The translations under genes and the position numbers were made by a program. Below, piece by piece: positions 26,087-34,806 of a stretch of DNA of 64,000 nucleotides (positions are counted from its first letter, which is position 1; each line of letters starts with the position of its first letter). The notes below the pieces were generated by a model. The model worked only from the letters and a program-made list of their open reading frames with translations, ran no database searches and was not told the DNA's origin. This DNA is from Microtetraspora fusca (lineage in GTDB: Bacteria; Actinomycetota; Actinomycetes; Streptosporangiales; Streptosporangiaceae), in the NCBI RefSeq assembly GCF_001570365.1, contig NZ_BBYK01000073.1:1-64000 (forward strand). Direction: 5' to 3'.

Positions 26087-27013
26087 ATGGATCTGTCCGG
26101 CAAGGTGGCCGTTGTCACGGGTGCGGGCCGGGGCCTGGGCCGCGCGTATGCCGAGGCGCTGGCCGCGGCCGGCGCGGCGGTGGTCGTCAACGACGTGAAC
26201 GCCGAGGCGGCCACGCAGGTCGTCGAGGCGATCACCGGAAACGGCGGCAAGGCGGTCGACGTCGTCGCCCCGGTGGGCTCGGCCGAGGTGGCCGAGCGGC
26301 TGGTCGCCACCGCGGTCGAGGAGTTCGGCCGGCTGGACGTGATGGTCACCAACGCGGGCATCCTGCGTGACCGCGTGCTGTGGAAGATGTCGGACGAGGA
26401 CTTCGACGCCGTCATCGAGGTGCATCTGCGCGGCACGTTCACCTGCGCTCGCGCGGCGGCGGTCCGGATGCGCGAGCAGGGGACCGGCGGTCGGCTGATC
26501 CTGATCACATCTCCGGCCGGTCAGCGTGGGAACTTCGGCCAGACCAACTACGGGGCGGCCAAGGCGGGCATCGCCGCGATGGCCCGCACATGGGCGATGG
26601 AGCTGGGCAGGGCGAACATCACCGTGAACGCGGTCGTCCCGGTGGCGGCCACGGAGATGACCAAGACGATCCCGGCGTTCGCGCCGGTCATCGAGGAGGC
26701 CGAGCGGACCGGCCGGCCGTTCCCGGACTGGCTGCGCAAGGACGAGGGCCTGGGCACGGTCGAGGACGTGGCGGGACTCATCGTCTTCCTCGCCTCGGAC
26801 GCCTCGGCCGAGGTGACCGGCCAGGCGATCGGCGTCGGCGGCGACCGCCTCGCGCTCTGGTCCCACCCTGCTGAGAAGGCCGTCGCGTTCGCCGACGGAG
26901 GGTGGACGGCGGACGCCATCGCCGCCTCCTGGCGGTCGGGGGTCGGCGCCGAGCCCGAGACGTACGGAATCCCGGCGCCGAAGGCTCCCGCTTCGGACGG
27001 CCAGGGGGCCTGA
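26087..27013 (+). CDS. SDR family oxidoreductase, 3-hydroxyacyl-CoA dehydrogenase-like
   Basis: The ATG at 26087 has AGGGGTG 6 nt upstream; 308 residues. NAD(P)-binding TGAGRGLG (11-18), NAG (89-91), active-site Ser142, Tyr155 and Lys159 (NYGAAKAG). The segment GILRDRVLWKMSDEDFDAVIEVHLRGTF is typical of the dehydrogenase part of bacterial MFE-2-like and (3R)-hydroxyacyl-CoA dehydrogenases. A C-terminal extension of ~60 residues (LWSHPAEKAVAFADGGWTADAI) also fits that group. It likely oxidises the 3-hydroxyacyl-CoA made by the MaoC hydratase two genes downstream. First gene of the operon. Confidence 0.88.
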   Translation: MDLSGKVAVVTGAGRGLGRAYAEALAAAGAAVVVNDVNAEAATQVVEAITGNGGKAVDVVAPVGSAEVAERLVATAVEEFGRLDVMVTNAGILRDRVLWKMSDEDFDAVIEVHLRGTFTCARAAAVRMREQGTGGRLILITSPAGQRGNFGQTNYGAAKAGIAAMARTWAMELGRANITVNAVVPVAATEMTKTIPAFAPVIEEAERTGRPFPDWLRKDEGLGTVEDVAGLIVFLASDASAEVTGQAIGVGGDRLALWSHPAEKAVAFADGGWTADAIAASWRSGVGAEPETYGIPAPKAPASDGQGA

Positions 27014-27014
27014 G

Positions 27015-27914
27015 ATGACCGCCATGAACGTCGCCGACCTGGTCGCGATCGACGTCCACACCCACGCGGAGATCTCCAAGGACGGGCACGGCTCGCTGAG
27101 CCCGGAGTTGTTCGGCGCGTCGGCGGACTACTTCAAGGCGCACGCGCACCGGCAGCCGACCATCCCCGAGATGGCCGCCTACTACCGGGAGCGGAAGATG
27201 GCCGCGGTGGTGTTCACCGTGGACGCCGAGCACGCCACCGGCCACCCGCGCATCTCCAACGAGGAGATCGCGGAAAGCTGCGCCGAGCACGCCGACGTGC
27301 TCATCCCGTTCGCCAGCGTGGATCCCTGGAAGGGCAGGGCCGGGGTGCGCGAGGCGCGGCGGCTGGTCGAGGAGTACGGGGTGCGCGGGTTCAAGTTCCA
27401 CCCGAGCATCCAGGGCGTCGCTCCCAACGATCCGGTGGCGTACCCGCTGTATGCGGCCATCGAGGAGCTGGGCGCGGTCGCGCTGTTCCACACCGGCCAG
27501 ACCGGCATCGGCGCGGGCGTCCCGGGGGGAGGCGGCATCCGGCTGAAGTACGCCAACCCGATGCTGGTCGACGACGTCGCGGTTGACTTCCCCGAGCTGC
27601 GGATCATCCTCGCCCACCCGTCCTTCCCGTGGCAGGACGAGGCCCTCGCCGTCGCCACGCACAAGCCGTACGTCTACATCGACCTGTCCGGCTGGTCGCC
27701 GAAGTACTTCCCGCCGCAGCTCGTGCGGTACGCGAACACGCTGCTGAAGGAGAAGGTGCTCTTCGGCTCCGACTATCCGGTGATCACACCGGACCGCTGG
27801 CTGGCCGACTTCGACAAGCTGGAGATCAAGCCGGAGGTCCGTCCGAAGATCTTGAAGGACAACGCCGTACGCCTGCTCGGGCTCGGCACGCAGGAGAGGA
27901 CGAAAGACGCATGA
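27015..27914 (+). CDS. Amidohydrolase family 2 protein (ACMSD/gamma-resorcylate decarboxylase-like)
   Basis: 299 residues of the metal-dependent TIM-barrel amidohydrolase_2 family. N-terminal DVHTH gives metal ligands His15 and His17. GFKFHPSIQG, ALFHTGQ (third His), IILAHPSFPW (fourth His) and LFGSDYPV (metal-binding Asp) follow in order. Members are decarboxylases or C-C/C-N hydrolases acting on cyclic or aromatic acids and their ring-cleavage products. The ATG follows the SDR stop by one base. In a CoA pathway lacking a thiolase it may carry out the decarboxylation or hydrolytic C-C step; this is inference. Confidence 0.87.
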   Translation: MTAMNVADLVAIDVHTHAEISKDGHGSLSPELFGASADYFKAHAHRQPTIPEMAAYYRERKMAAVVFTVDAEHATGHPRISNEEIAESCAEHADVLIPFASVDPWKGRAGVREARRLVEEYGVRGFKFHPSIQGVAPNDPVAYPLYAAIEELGAVALFHTGQTGIGAGVPGGGGIRLKYANPMLVDDVAVDFPELRIILAHPSFPWQDEALAVATHKPYVYIDLSGWSPKYFPPQLVRYANTLLKEKVLFGSDYPVITPDRWLADFDKLEIKPEVRPKILKDNAVRLLGLGTQERTKDA

Positions 27915-28369
27915 CCACCACGGCCGACGGGCTCGACGAGATCAAGGCGCTGGCCGGCAAGGACCTCGGCCACAGCGGCTGGCTGGAGATCACCCAGGAG
28001 AGGGTGAACACCTTCGCCGACGCCACCGACGACCACCAGTGGATCCACATCGACCCCGACAGGGCCAAGGACGGGCCGTTCGGCGGCACGATCGCCCACG
28101 GCTACCTGACCCTGTCCCTGGTCATCCCGCTGTTCAACGAACTGCTCCACATCCGGGGCGTGAAGATGAGCGTCAACTACGGCCTGGACAAGGTCCGCTT
28201 CCCCAGCCCCGTCAAGGTGGGCGCCAGGATCCGCCTGGGCGCCACGGTCGCCTCGGTCGAGGACGTCCCCGGCGACGGCGTGCAGATGTCGCTCGACTTC
28301 ACCGTCGAGATCGAAGGCGCTGACAAGCCGGCCTGCGTCGCCCGGACCATCTACCGGCACTACGCCTGA
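27911..28369 (+). CDS. MaoC family enoyl-CoA hydratase
   Basis: 152 residues; the ATG overlaps the amidohydrolase stop (ATGA). Single hot-dog domain with the hydratase-2 motif D-x4-H: Asp41 and His46 in ATDDHQWIHIDP, followed by GGTIAHGYLTLSL. It would add water to the enoyl-CoA made by the adjacent acyl-CoA dehydrogenase, giving a (3R)-hydroxyacyl-CoA for the SDR enzyme. Active as a dimer in related proteins. Confidence 0.92.
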   Translation: MTTTADGLDEIKALAGKDLGHSGWLEITQERVNTFADATDDHQWIHIDPDRAKDGPFGGTIAHGYLTLSLVIPLFNELLHIRGVKMSVNYGLDKVRFPSPVKVGARIRLGATVASVEDVPGDGVQMSLDFTVEIEGADKPACVARTIYRHYA

Positions 28370-28372
28370 GCC

Positions 28373-29527
28373 ATGATCCGGCGCGATTTCTACGAGGAAG
28401 ACCACGACGCCTTCCGGTCAGCGGTGCGCGAGTTCGTCAGCCGTGAGGTCGTGCCCGACCAACTCCGCTGGGAGGAGGAGGGGCGCGTCGATCCCGCCCT
28501 GTGGCGGGTGGCTGGCAGGCAGGGTCTGCTGGGGCTTGCCGTACCCGAGGAGTACGGCGGCAGCGGCGCCGGCGACTACCGGTACAGATGCGTGTTCATC
28601 GAGGAACTCGCACGTGTCGGCGCCGCCTCCGTCAACTCCCAGGTGAGCCTCGTCGACGACCTCGCCCTGCCGTACCTGCTCGACCTCGGCGGCCACGAAC
28701 AGAAGAAGCGCTGGCTGCCCGGTCTGTGCGCTGGTGAGTTGAGCCCCGCCCTGGCGATCACCGAGCCCGGGGCGGGCAGCGATCTGCGCGGCATCGCGAC
28801 GACCGCACGCCGCGACGGTGACGGCTGGCGGCTCAACGGCGCCAAGACGTTCATCACCAACGGCGGTCACGCCGACGTCCTGGTCGTCGTGGCGCGAACC
28901 GGCCCCGAGGGCGGCAACCACGGGTTCAGCCTGCTCCTCGTGGAACGGGGCACACCCGGCTTCTCGGTGGGCCGCAACCTCGACAAGATCGGCCAGCGCG
29001 GCGAGAACGTCGCCGAACTGTTCTTCGACGATGTACGACTGCCCGCCGAGGCGCTGCTCGGGGAGGAGGGCGAGGGGCTGCGGCACCTGCGTGAGCACCT
29101 GCCCACCGAACGGATGTCGATCGCCGTCTACGCGCTGGCCGCTGCCGAGGCGGCGCTGGACTGGACGCTGGATTTCGTCAGGCAGCGCACCGCCTTCGGC
29201 CGGAGGATCGCCGACTTCCAGAACACCCGCTTCGAACTGGCCGAAATGCGGACCGAGATCGACGTGACCCGCTCTTTCGTCCAGGACGCCGTACTGGCGC
29301 TCAACGCGGGCGAGCTGTCAGCCGTGGACGCGGCCAAGGCGAAATGGTGGACCACCGAGCTGCAACAGCGCGTCATCTCCCGGTGCGTGCAGTTGCACGG
29401 GGGCTACGGATACATGCGCGAGTACCCGATCGCGCGAGCCTTCGTCGACGCCCGCATCCAGACGATCTACGGGGGAACCACCGAGATCATGAAGGGCATC
29501 ATCGGCCGCGACCTGGTGCGGGACTAG
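28373..29527 (+). CDS. Acyl-CoA dehydrogenase
   Basis: 384 residues with full acyl-CoA dehydrogenase architecture: ALAITEPGAGSDLRGIATTA (~127-145), KTFITNGGHADVLVV and the C-terminal FAD segments QLHGGYGYMREYPIARAFVDARI and IYGGTTEIMKGII. The MCAD-type catalytic Glu position before GT is Gly here. The Glu in LPTERM (Glu246) matches the base position used by long-chain and isovaleryl-type enzymes, so the active site is complete in the other configuration. It introduces the alpha,beta double bond. Starts 3 bp after the MaoC stop. Confidence 0.92.
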   Translation: MIRRDFYEEDHDAFRSAVREFVSREVVPDQLRWEEEGRVDPALWRVAGRQGLLGLAVPEEYGGSGAGDYRYRCVFIEELARVGAASVNSQVSLVDDLALPYLLDLGGHEQKKRWLPGLCAGELSPALAITEPGAGSDLRGIATTARRDGDGWRLNGAKTFITNGGHADVLVVVARTGPEGGNHGFSLLLVERGTPGFSVGRNLDKIGQRGENVAELFFDDVRLPAEALLGEEGEGLRHLREHLPTERMSIAVYALAAAEAALDWTLDFVRQRTAFGRRIADFQNTRFELAEMRTEIDVTRSFVQDAVLALNAGELSAVDAAKAKWWTTELQQRVISRCVQLHGGYGYMREYPIARAFVDARIQTIYGGTTEIMKGIIGRDLVRD

Positions 29528-29565
29528 GGAGTGAGGGCCATGCCCGACAGGAGGTTTGTACACCG

Positions 29566-31164
29566 ATGCGAAACGCCGGACTGGGAGCATGGCCCGCTCG
29601 CCGGGCCCAGATGACCCCGGAACGGACCGCGTTCGTCTTCGCGGACCGGCCGGTGACCTACGCCGAGTTCCACGAGCGGACGACGCGGCTGGCCTCGCGA
29701 CTGCGCGAGGCCGGAGTGACGGCCGGGGACCGCGTCGCCTACCTCGGCCGCAACCACGTCGCCTTCGCCGAGACCATGTTCGCCACGCACATGCTCGGCG
29801 GGATCTTCGTCCCGCTGAACTTCCGCCTGGCCGCGCCCGAGATCGGCTACATGCTTGATCATTCGGGCGCGCAGGTCCTGATCTACGCGCCCGAGTGCGC
29901 CGAGATGGTACGCGACACCTCGGCCTCCCTTCGTGAGATCGTCGCTCCCGACACGCCCGGACCGGGAGAACGGCATTACGAGACCTGGCTCGCGGAGGGC
30001 GATCCCACGCCGATCGACGTGCCCGTAGGGCTGGACGACACGGCGCTCATCCTTTACACGTCGGGCACGACCGGGCGTCCAAAAGGGGCGACCCTCACCC
30101 ACGGCAATCTGGTGTGGAACTGCTTCAACCTCCTGGCCGGCGTCGACGTCGCCAGTGACGAGGTGACGCTGATCAGCGCGCCGCTCTTCCATGTCGCGGC
30201 CCTGGACCAGACGCTGCTGCCGACCTTCCTCAAGGGCGGCTGCTCGGTGATCACTCCATCCTGGGATGTGGACGAGTGTTACGACCTCATCGAGAGGTCC
30301 CGTGTCACCTGGATGTTCGGGGTTGCCACGATGTTCGCCGCGTTGGCCCAGTCGCCCAGGTGGGCCGATGCGGACCTGTCCTCGCTGCGCCACCTCATGT
30401 CCGGGGGAGCGGCGATCCCGGCCTCGCTGATCCGCGCCTACCAGGAACGGGGTCTGGTCTTCTGCCAGGGATACGGGCTCACTGAGACCGCGCCCGGCGC
30501 AACCTTCCTCGAGGCCAGTCAGAGCGTGCGCAAGGTGGGCTCGGCCGGGGTGCCGGTGTTCTTCACCAACGTGCGGGTCGTCCGGCCCGACGGGGCGGAC
30601 GCGGCAGTGGGAGAGCCGGGTGAGGTGCTCATCCAGGGGCCGAACGTGACCCCTGGCTACTGGCGCAACCCGGAGGCGACCGCCGCCGCCTTCTCCGACG
30701 GCGACTGGTTCTCCTCCGGCGACATCGCCGTCCTGGACGAGGAGGGACACCTGTACGTCGTCGACCGGGTCAAGGACATGTACATCTCGGGCGGGGAGAA
30801 CGTCTACCCGGCCGAGGTCGAGGCAGTGATCTTCGAGCATCCGGCCGTCGCCGAGGTCGCCGTGGTCGGCGTGCCCGATCCCCAATGGGGCGAGGTCGGC
30901 CGCGCGTTCGTGGTCCCCCGCCCAGGTGTGAGTGTCACCTCGGACGAGCTGCGCGACTTCCTCCGCTCCCGCCTGGCCAAGTACAAGATCCCGGCCTATT
31001 TCGACGTCGTGGACGACCTCCCGAAGACGGGCTCGGGAAAGATCCAGAAACCCGAGCTGCGCCGCCTGCCACCGCCGGTCGGCGACAGCTCCGCCACCCC
31101 GTCCCGGTCGGATCAGTCCCAGCAGACGTCCCAGGCGAACTCCTCGACGAGGTCTTCGGCGTAG
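29566..31164 (+). CDS. Acyl-CoA synthetase (AMP-binding, class I adenylate-forming)
   Basis: 532 residues. Core motifs: LILYTSGTTGRPKGATLTH (P-loop), ISAPLFHVAALDQT, CQGYGLTE (A5), GDWFSSGDIAVLD (A7), VDRVKDMYISGGENVYPAEVE (A8 hinge) and the catalytic Lys in KTGSGKIQK (A10). It activates a carboxylic acid to its CoA thioester, so it is the entry step of the pathway. GGAGG lies 11 nt before the ATG, a slightly long spacing. A Ser/Gln-rich tail of ~25 residues follows A10. Last gene of the operon. Confidence 0.92.
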   Translation: MRNAGLGAWPARRAQMTPERTAFVFADRPVTYAEFHERTTRLASRLREAGVTAGDRVAYLGRNHVAFAETMFATHMLGGIFVPLNFRLAAPEIGYMLDHSGAQVLIYAPECAEMVRDTSASLREIVAPDTPGPGERHYETWLAEGDPTPIDVPVGLDDTALILYTSGTTGRPKGATLTHGNLVWNCFNLLAGVDVASDEVTLISAPLFHVAALDQTLLPTFLKGGCSVITPSWDVDECYDLIERSRVTWMFGVATMFAALAQSPRWADADLSSLRHLMSGGAAIPASLIRAYQERGLVFCQGYGLTETAPGATFLEASQSVRKVGSAGVPVFFTNVRVVRPDGADAAVGEPGEVLIQGPNVTPGYWRNPEATAAAFSDGDWFSSGDIAVLDEEGHLYVVDRVKDMYISGGENVYPAEVEAVIFEHPAVAEVAVVGVPDPQWGEVGRAFVVPRPGVSVTSDELRDFLRSRLAKYKIPAYFDVVDDLPKTGSGKIQKPELRRLPPPVGDSSATPSRSDQSQQTSQANSSTRSSA

Positions 31165-31185
31165 GACGAGAATGCGCCGCGTTCG

Positions 31186-31230
31186 CCTTCAGCCGGTCCA
31201 GGGCCGACATCTCGTCCCTCCGGCCGAAGG
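31186..31230. terminator. Possible terminator between convergent genes
   Basis: CCTTCAGCCGG (31186-31196) pairs with CCGGCCGAAGG (31220-31230) at 10 of 11 positions across a 23-nt loop. It lies between the synthetase stop and the convergent BASS transporter stop. Confidence 0.45.
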
Positions 31231-31247
31231 CAGACGGATCGCGTACT

Positions 31248-32117
31248 TCACGTGGGGCTGCCGCCTCGCCCGCGGGTGAGCAGCGCGGCGATCGGTATGG
31301 CCGCCGCCAGGCCGCTGAGCAGCACCGCGGCAAGCGCTCCCAGGACGGCCGGGTCGTTGCCGAAGGCGATACCGGCGGCAGCCAGCGCGGGCCCCGCGTT
31401 GCGCACCGCCGTGACGCCTCCCATGGTGGTGCGGCGTACCGGAGATCCGGTGGCCAGCACGGTGCCGATGGCGAACGCGACGGCGGACAGGAGGAACCCC
31501 GCCAGCAAGGTGCGTGAGCCGAGGAGCCCGACGACGTCATGCCAATTGCCCGCCAGCATGCCCGCCAAAACGATCACGAACGTCACGTTCGACACCTTGG
31601 CCGCCACGGGGTGCCACGATCGCGCTGTCGGCGGCGCGTAGCGACGCAGTATCAGTCCGATGGCGAACGGTACGAGCTGCAGGATGGCCACGGTCCGCAC
31701 CAGCGCGGCGACATCGATGGAGATACCCGCACCGACCTGGGCCGCCGAGAGGATGCCGTTGCTCGTCAGGCCGAAGGTGATGCTGCCTGCGGCGGCGAGC
31801 AGCACCTGCATCGCCGCGCCCGCGACCACGTCTCCGGTTTGCACCATGGCGAGCTTCGCCCCGAACGGCCCGCCCGGTGACGACGCCACCAGGACCAGCG
31901 CCGTGAAAGCCGCTGCGGGCAGACCGAACAGAGCGGCGATGCCCCAGCCCAGCAGCGGGACGATCACCAGGTTGGCCGGCAGCGCCAGCAGGAGCAGTGG
32001 GAGGTCGGTGAGTACGGCACGCAACGCCGCCGGCGTGGCTCCGAGACCGGCGGCGAACATGGTGGTCGCGATGAAGATCACGGTGACCGCGTTGAGGAGC
32101 AGATGCAGCGTATCCAT
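31248..32117 (-). CDS. Bile acid:sodium symporter (BASS/ACR3-like) family transporter
   Basis: 289 residues and about 9-10 membrane helices with no signal peptide. Features: TTMFAAGLGATPAALRAVL at the end of the first helix, LVASSPGGPFGAKLA in the middle (the characteristic discontinuous helix with PGG) and TAVRNAGPALAAAGI in the second half. Relatives carry bile acids, pantoate, pyruvate or other organic anions with sodium. It may export or import an organic acid linked to the neighbouring CoA operon, but it is convergent with it and regulation may be separate. Confidence 0.85.
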   Translation of the reverse strand: MDTLHLLLNAVTVIFIATTMFAAGLGATPAALRAVLTDLPLLLLALPANLVIVPLLGWGIAALFGLPAAAFTALVLVASSPGGPFGAKLAMVQTGDVVAGAAMQVLLAAAGSITFGLTSNGILSAAQVGAGISIDVAALVRTVAILQLVPFAIGLILRRYAPPTARSWHPVAAKVSNVTFVIVLAGMLAGNWHDVVGLLGSRTLLAGFLLSAVAFAIGTVLATGSPVRRTTMGGVTAVRNAGPALAAAGIAFGNDPAVLGALAAVLLSGLAAAIPIAALLTRGRGGSPT

Positions 32118-32260
32118 GAGGTCCGTCCACAGCGGTGATGACCGTGCCTGGCGGTGCCGGCCGCCCGTCGGTCGTGTCTGACAAGTCGAGCCCTGCCGCG
32201 CACGGCCCGGCCGGCATCTCGCCGCGTCGGCGAAGACTCCTCAGGCTCGAAGTTTCCACG

Positions 32261-32309
32261 GGCCAAGAAGCTGCTCGGCCGGAGGCTCCGCCCGAGCAGC
32301 TTCTTGGCC
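32261..32309 (-). terminator. Very long 18-bp stem-loop after the DyP operon
   Basis: GGCCAAGAAGCTGCTCGG (32261-32278) and its perfect complement (32292-32309) flank a 13-nt spacer that itself can form GGAG/CTCC. It lies 78 bp past the peroxidase stop. The likely role is termination of the DyP operon. Nothing else is recognised in 32118-32386. Confidence 0.75.
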
Positions 32310-32386
32310 GTGCGATGCGTCCGTCTGGATCCGCACTCGCGTGAGGCGGCATTTGCCGGGATGCTCCGCGGCTCGGCGCCGTGACC

Positions 32387-33721
32387 TCAGTCTTTGAGGT
32401 CGCCGAGCCAGCGCAGGGCGCTCAGTCCGGGCATGAAGCAGTACTCGCCGCCGCGCGTGACGACGAACCGCGGCAGCGAGTGCAGGCGCCGTCGTACCGG
32501 CCGCCGGGGGATCGTGAAATCGCCGGCGCCGTCGGCGGATCCGACTATCGGGTCTTTGGCGTCCTCGGCGCCGACGAAGACGCCGTCGTTCATCCATTGG
32601 GACTGGACGAACTCGAACTGCCGCCCGAGGTGCGCTCCGATGAAGGTGAACATCAGCCCGCGGTCGGCCCCGTCGTCCTCCAGGACCCCCTCGGGCAGCG
32701 GCGGGCCGTACACGGTGCCGCGCCTGATCATGCGGTGCAGCCTCGGCGCTCCCGCCACCGCGGCGTCGCGGGGGTTGGCCCGGCGGATGTGGCAGCCGGG
32801 AGGGGTCGTGAATCCCGCCGGATCGTCCCGCTCGTAGAGGAAACGGTTGTTGCGGCGTGGGTCGGCGCCGAGGACGGGGTCGTCCCGCAGCGGGCTGAGC
32901 GCCAGCGGAGCGCCGCTGCGCCAGCGCCCCATGATCTTGGCCGCGAGCAGTTCCTCGTCCTCGGGGCCGGTGGAATTGTCCTTCACGTACCGCCGGAACA
33001 CGGCGACACGTTGGTGGAGTTTGCGGAAGGCCACGTAGGTGCCGTTGCGGCCCAGCACTTCGGGCTGCGGGGTCTGGACGCCGCCGAGCTCGTCGCGGTA
33101 GCCGAGCACGAACTCTCCGGCCTTGAGCGGCGCTTCCAGGGGGTTCGACCCGGCGATGCCGCTGCCTTCGACGGCCGGGTGGCTGATGCCGTCCCGGTAG
33201 CCGAAGGGCTCGGTCTCGGTCGGCAGCGCGTAGCAGTCCTGCCGCCAGATCGGGACCACGCCGGGCAGGTGCCGGAACGCAGGGCGGGCATGATCGACGG
33301 CCGCTTCGAGCTGGGTGCCGTCCGGCGCGAGCGCCACCAGCACGACGTGGACGTCGGGCGTGCCCAGTGGCGGTTCCCAGTTCGCGGGGCCGCTCTCGCC
33401 GGTGTCGCCCAGCGCGTTCGCCCGTGCGGCCATTCCCTGCCGGAACTCCCAGGCGAACGTGTCCAGCGACTCCTGCGGCACGCCCAGCGCCCTGAGACCG
33501 TGGCCGGTGAGCGCGACGCTCACCCAGGTCTCGCCCAGGGGACTCATCGAGTCGGTGGCCGCGGTCACCACTTCGCTGACGCGCCGCATCAGGTCCCGTC
33601 CCTGGGCGCGGTCGTCGATGCGGAACAGGATGTATGTCGCCGCGTACGGGGTCGGCCGAGGACTGAGAACCCCGCGTTGGATGTCGTCGAGTTCGAGTGC
33701 GGTATGGGTTTGTTCGGTCAC
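32387..33721 (-). CDS. DyP-type (dye-decolorising) heme peroxidase
   Basis: 444 residues from a GTG preceded by GGAGGAGGTGAG. It has two ferredoxin-like halves with the DyP motif GYRDG (174-178, catalytic Asp177) and the proximal heme ligand His311 in PPGCHIRRANPRDA. The C-terminal segment is FMPGLSALRWLGDL. There is no Tat signal and no encapsulin-targeting tail that I recognise, so it appears cytosolic. DyPs oxidise dyes, phenols and porphyrins with peroxide. Third gene of an operon behind two unfamiliar proteins (339 and 177 aa), which probably supply substrate, electron or assembly functions. Confidence 0.92.
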   Translation of the reverse strand: MTEQTHTALELDDIQRGVLSPRPTPYAATYILFRIDDRAQGRDLMRRVSEVVTAATDSMSPLGETWVSVALTGHGLRALGVPQESLDTFAWEFRQGMAARANALGDTGESGPANWEPPLGTPDVHVVLVALAPDGTQLEAAVDHARPAFRHLPGVVPIWRQDCYALPTETEPFGYRDGISHPAVEGSGIAGSNPLEAPLKAGEFVLGYRDELGGVQTPQPEVLGRNGTYVAFRKLHQRVAVFRRYVKDNSTGPEDEELLAAKIMGRWRSGAPLALSPLRDDPVLGADPRRNNRFLYERDDPAGFTTPPGCHIRRANPRDAAVAGAPRLHRMIRRGTVYGPPLPEGVLEDDGADRGLMFTFIGAHLGRQFEFVQSQWMNDGVFVGAEDAKDPIVGSADGAGDFTIPRRPVRRRLHSLPRFVVTRGGEYCFMPGLSALRWLGDLKD

Positions 33722-33744
33722 GGATACTCACCTCCTCCCGGCCG

Positions 33745-34761
33745 CTACTTGGACGAGATGATGTTTCTCCAGAAGTTGCGCAGGCTCTCGTCTCCGCCGA
33801 ACAGCGAGCTGAAGATCGTGGAGTCTGCCAAGAGTATGTCGCCGCCCCGGTCACCGGTCGGGGGCATCCACAGGAACATGTTGAACTCGGTGTTCCCGGC
33901 CTCCGTGAACGGGTGCGGCTTGGACAGGTCGATCGGCTGCCTGCCCAGCACGTGGACGGCGTTCGGATCGTCCGTCGTCACGGCGTAGTGCGGCAGGTGC
34001 AGGTGGAAGTTGAAGGTCGTCACCCCGTCCAGCCATCCCTTGGTGTCCAGATCCCTCGCGATGGACAGCGGGGCGATCTTGCCGGGTCCCTGTGCCGCGG
34101 GACGCAAGCCGTAGCGGTTCTCCACCGGCACTCCGAGCCCCTGCATCAAGGACCGGGTGTACCTGCCGAACCGCTGCTGGCGGGGGACCAGGAGGTCGCC
34201 GTGATGGTGGTACTCCATATCGCGCACGGCGAGGTCGTCGGAGGCCCCGACGTCGTGGTGCGGCCCCAGGACCAGGCAGGTCCCCTCCCGGTCGACGAAC
34301 TGCCGCAGCGCCTCGATCTCCTCCGGCGCGGCCTCCTGGCCGGTGACCATGTGGTCCAGCCCGAACACGAACAGGGTGTCGGTGTCCGCCAGCACCCGCT
34401 CGTCGAGCGGGGTGCGGAAGCCGGCCTGATCGATGCGCTGGTACACGGGTACGGGGTGTCCGGTGGTCTCCTCGACGAACTGCTGGAACGGCACCCAGGC
34501 CCAGAAGAACAGCTCCAGCGTCCCGGCGATGCCCTGCTGGAAGCGCATCGGGTCGGACCACTTCGGGTCCTCGTACGCGGGCCAGGCCACGCGCCGGACC
34601 TCGGTCATCGTGGAGAACCGGTTGTCGAGCTCGGCCGGGTTCCGGCCGGCCTCGGCCGGGTAGCTCCATGCGACGTAGATGCTCACGCGTCGGCGTCCGG
34701 GTGTGTACTCGCGCGGCACATGGTTCTGGTTGTAGGTACGTGCGGTCCTGATCTCACTCAT
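33745..34761 (-). CDS. Uncharacterised protein with GATase/flavodoxin-like segment, DyP-associated
   Basis: 338 residues from the ATG at 34761, with GGAGA 5 nt upstream. No signal peptide or membrane helix. The middle contains an alternating strand-helix pattern, TLFVFGLDHMVTGQEAAPEEIEALRQFVDREGTCLVLGPHHDV (~130-172), like class-I glutamine amidotransferase or ThuA folds but without an obvious catalytic Cys. A His-rich stretch MEYHHHGDLL follows. N-terminal SIYVAWSYPAEAGRNPAELDNRFSTMTEVRR and the C-terminal half (FNFHLHLPHYAV, EFNMFLWMPPTG) match no family I can name. Sits 23 bp before the peroxidase gene, clearly co-transcribed. Confidence 0.7.
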   Translation of the reverse strand: MSEIRTARTYNQNHVPREYTPGRRRVSIYVAWSYPAEAGRNPAELDNRFSTMTEVRRVAWPAYEDPKWSDPMRFQQGIAGTLELFFWAWVPFQQFVEETTGHPVPVYQRIDQAGFRTPLDERVLADTDTLFVFGLDHMVTGQEAAPEEIEALRQFVDREGTCLVLGPHHDVGASDDLAVRDMEYHHHGDLLVPRQQRFGRYTRSLMQGLGVPVENRYGLRPAAQGPGKIAPLSIARDLDTKGWLDGVTTFNFHLHLPHYAVTTDDPNAVHVLGRQPIDLSKPHPFTEAGNTEFNMFLWMPPTGDRGGDILLADSTIFSSLFGGDESLRNFWRNIISSK

Positions 34762-34806
34762 CACGTCTCCATCGACGGCGTGGCGGGCGGGCGCGGTGGC
34801 CCGGCC

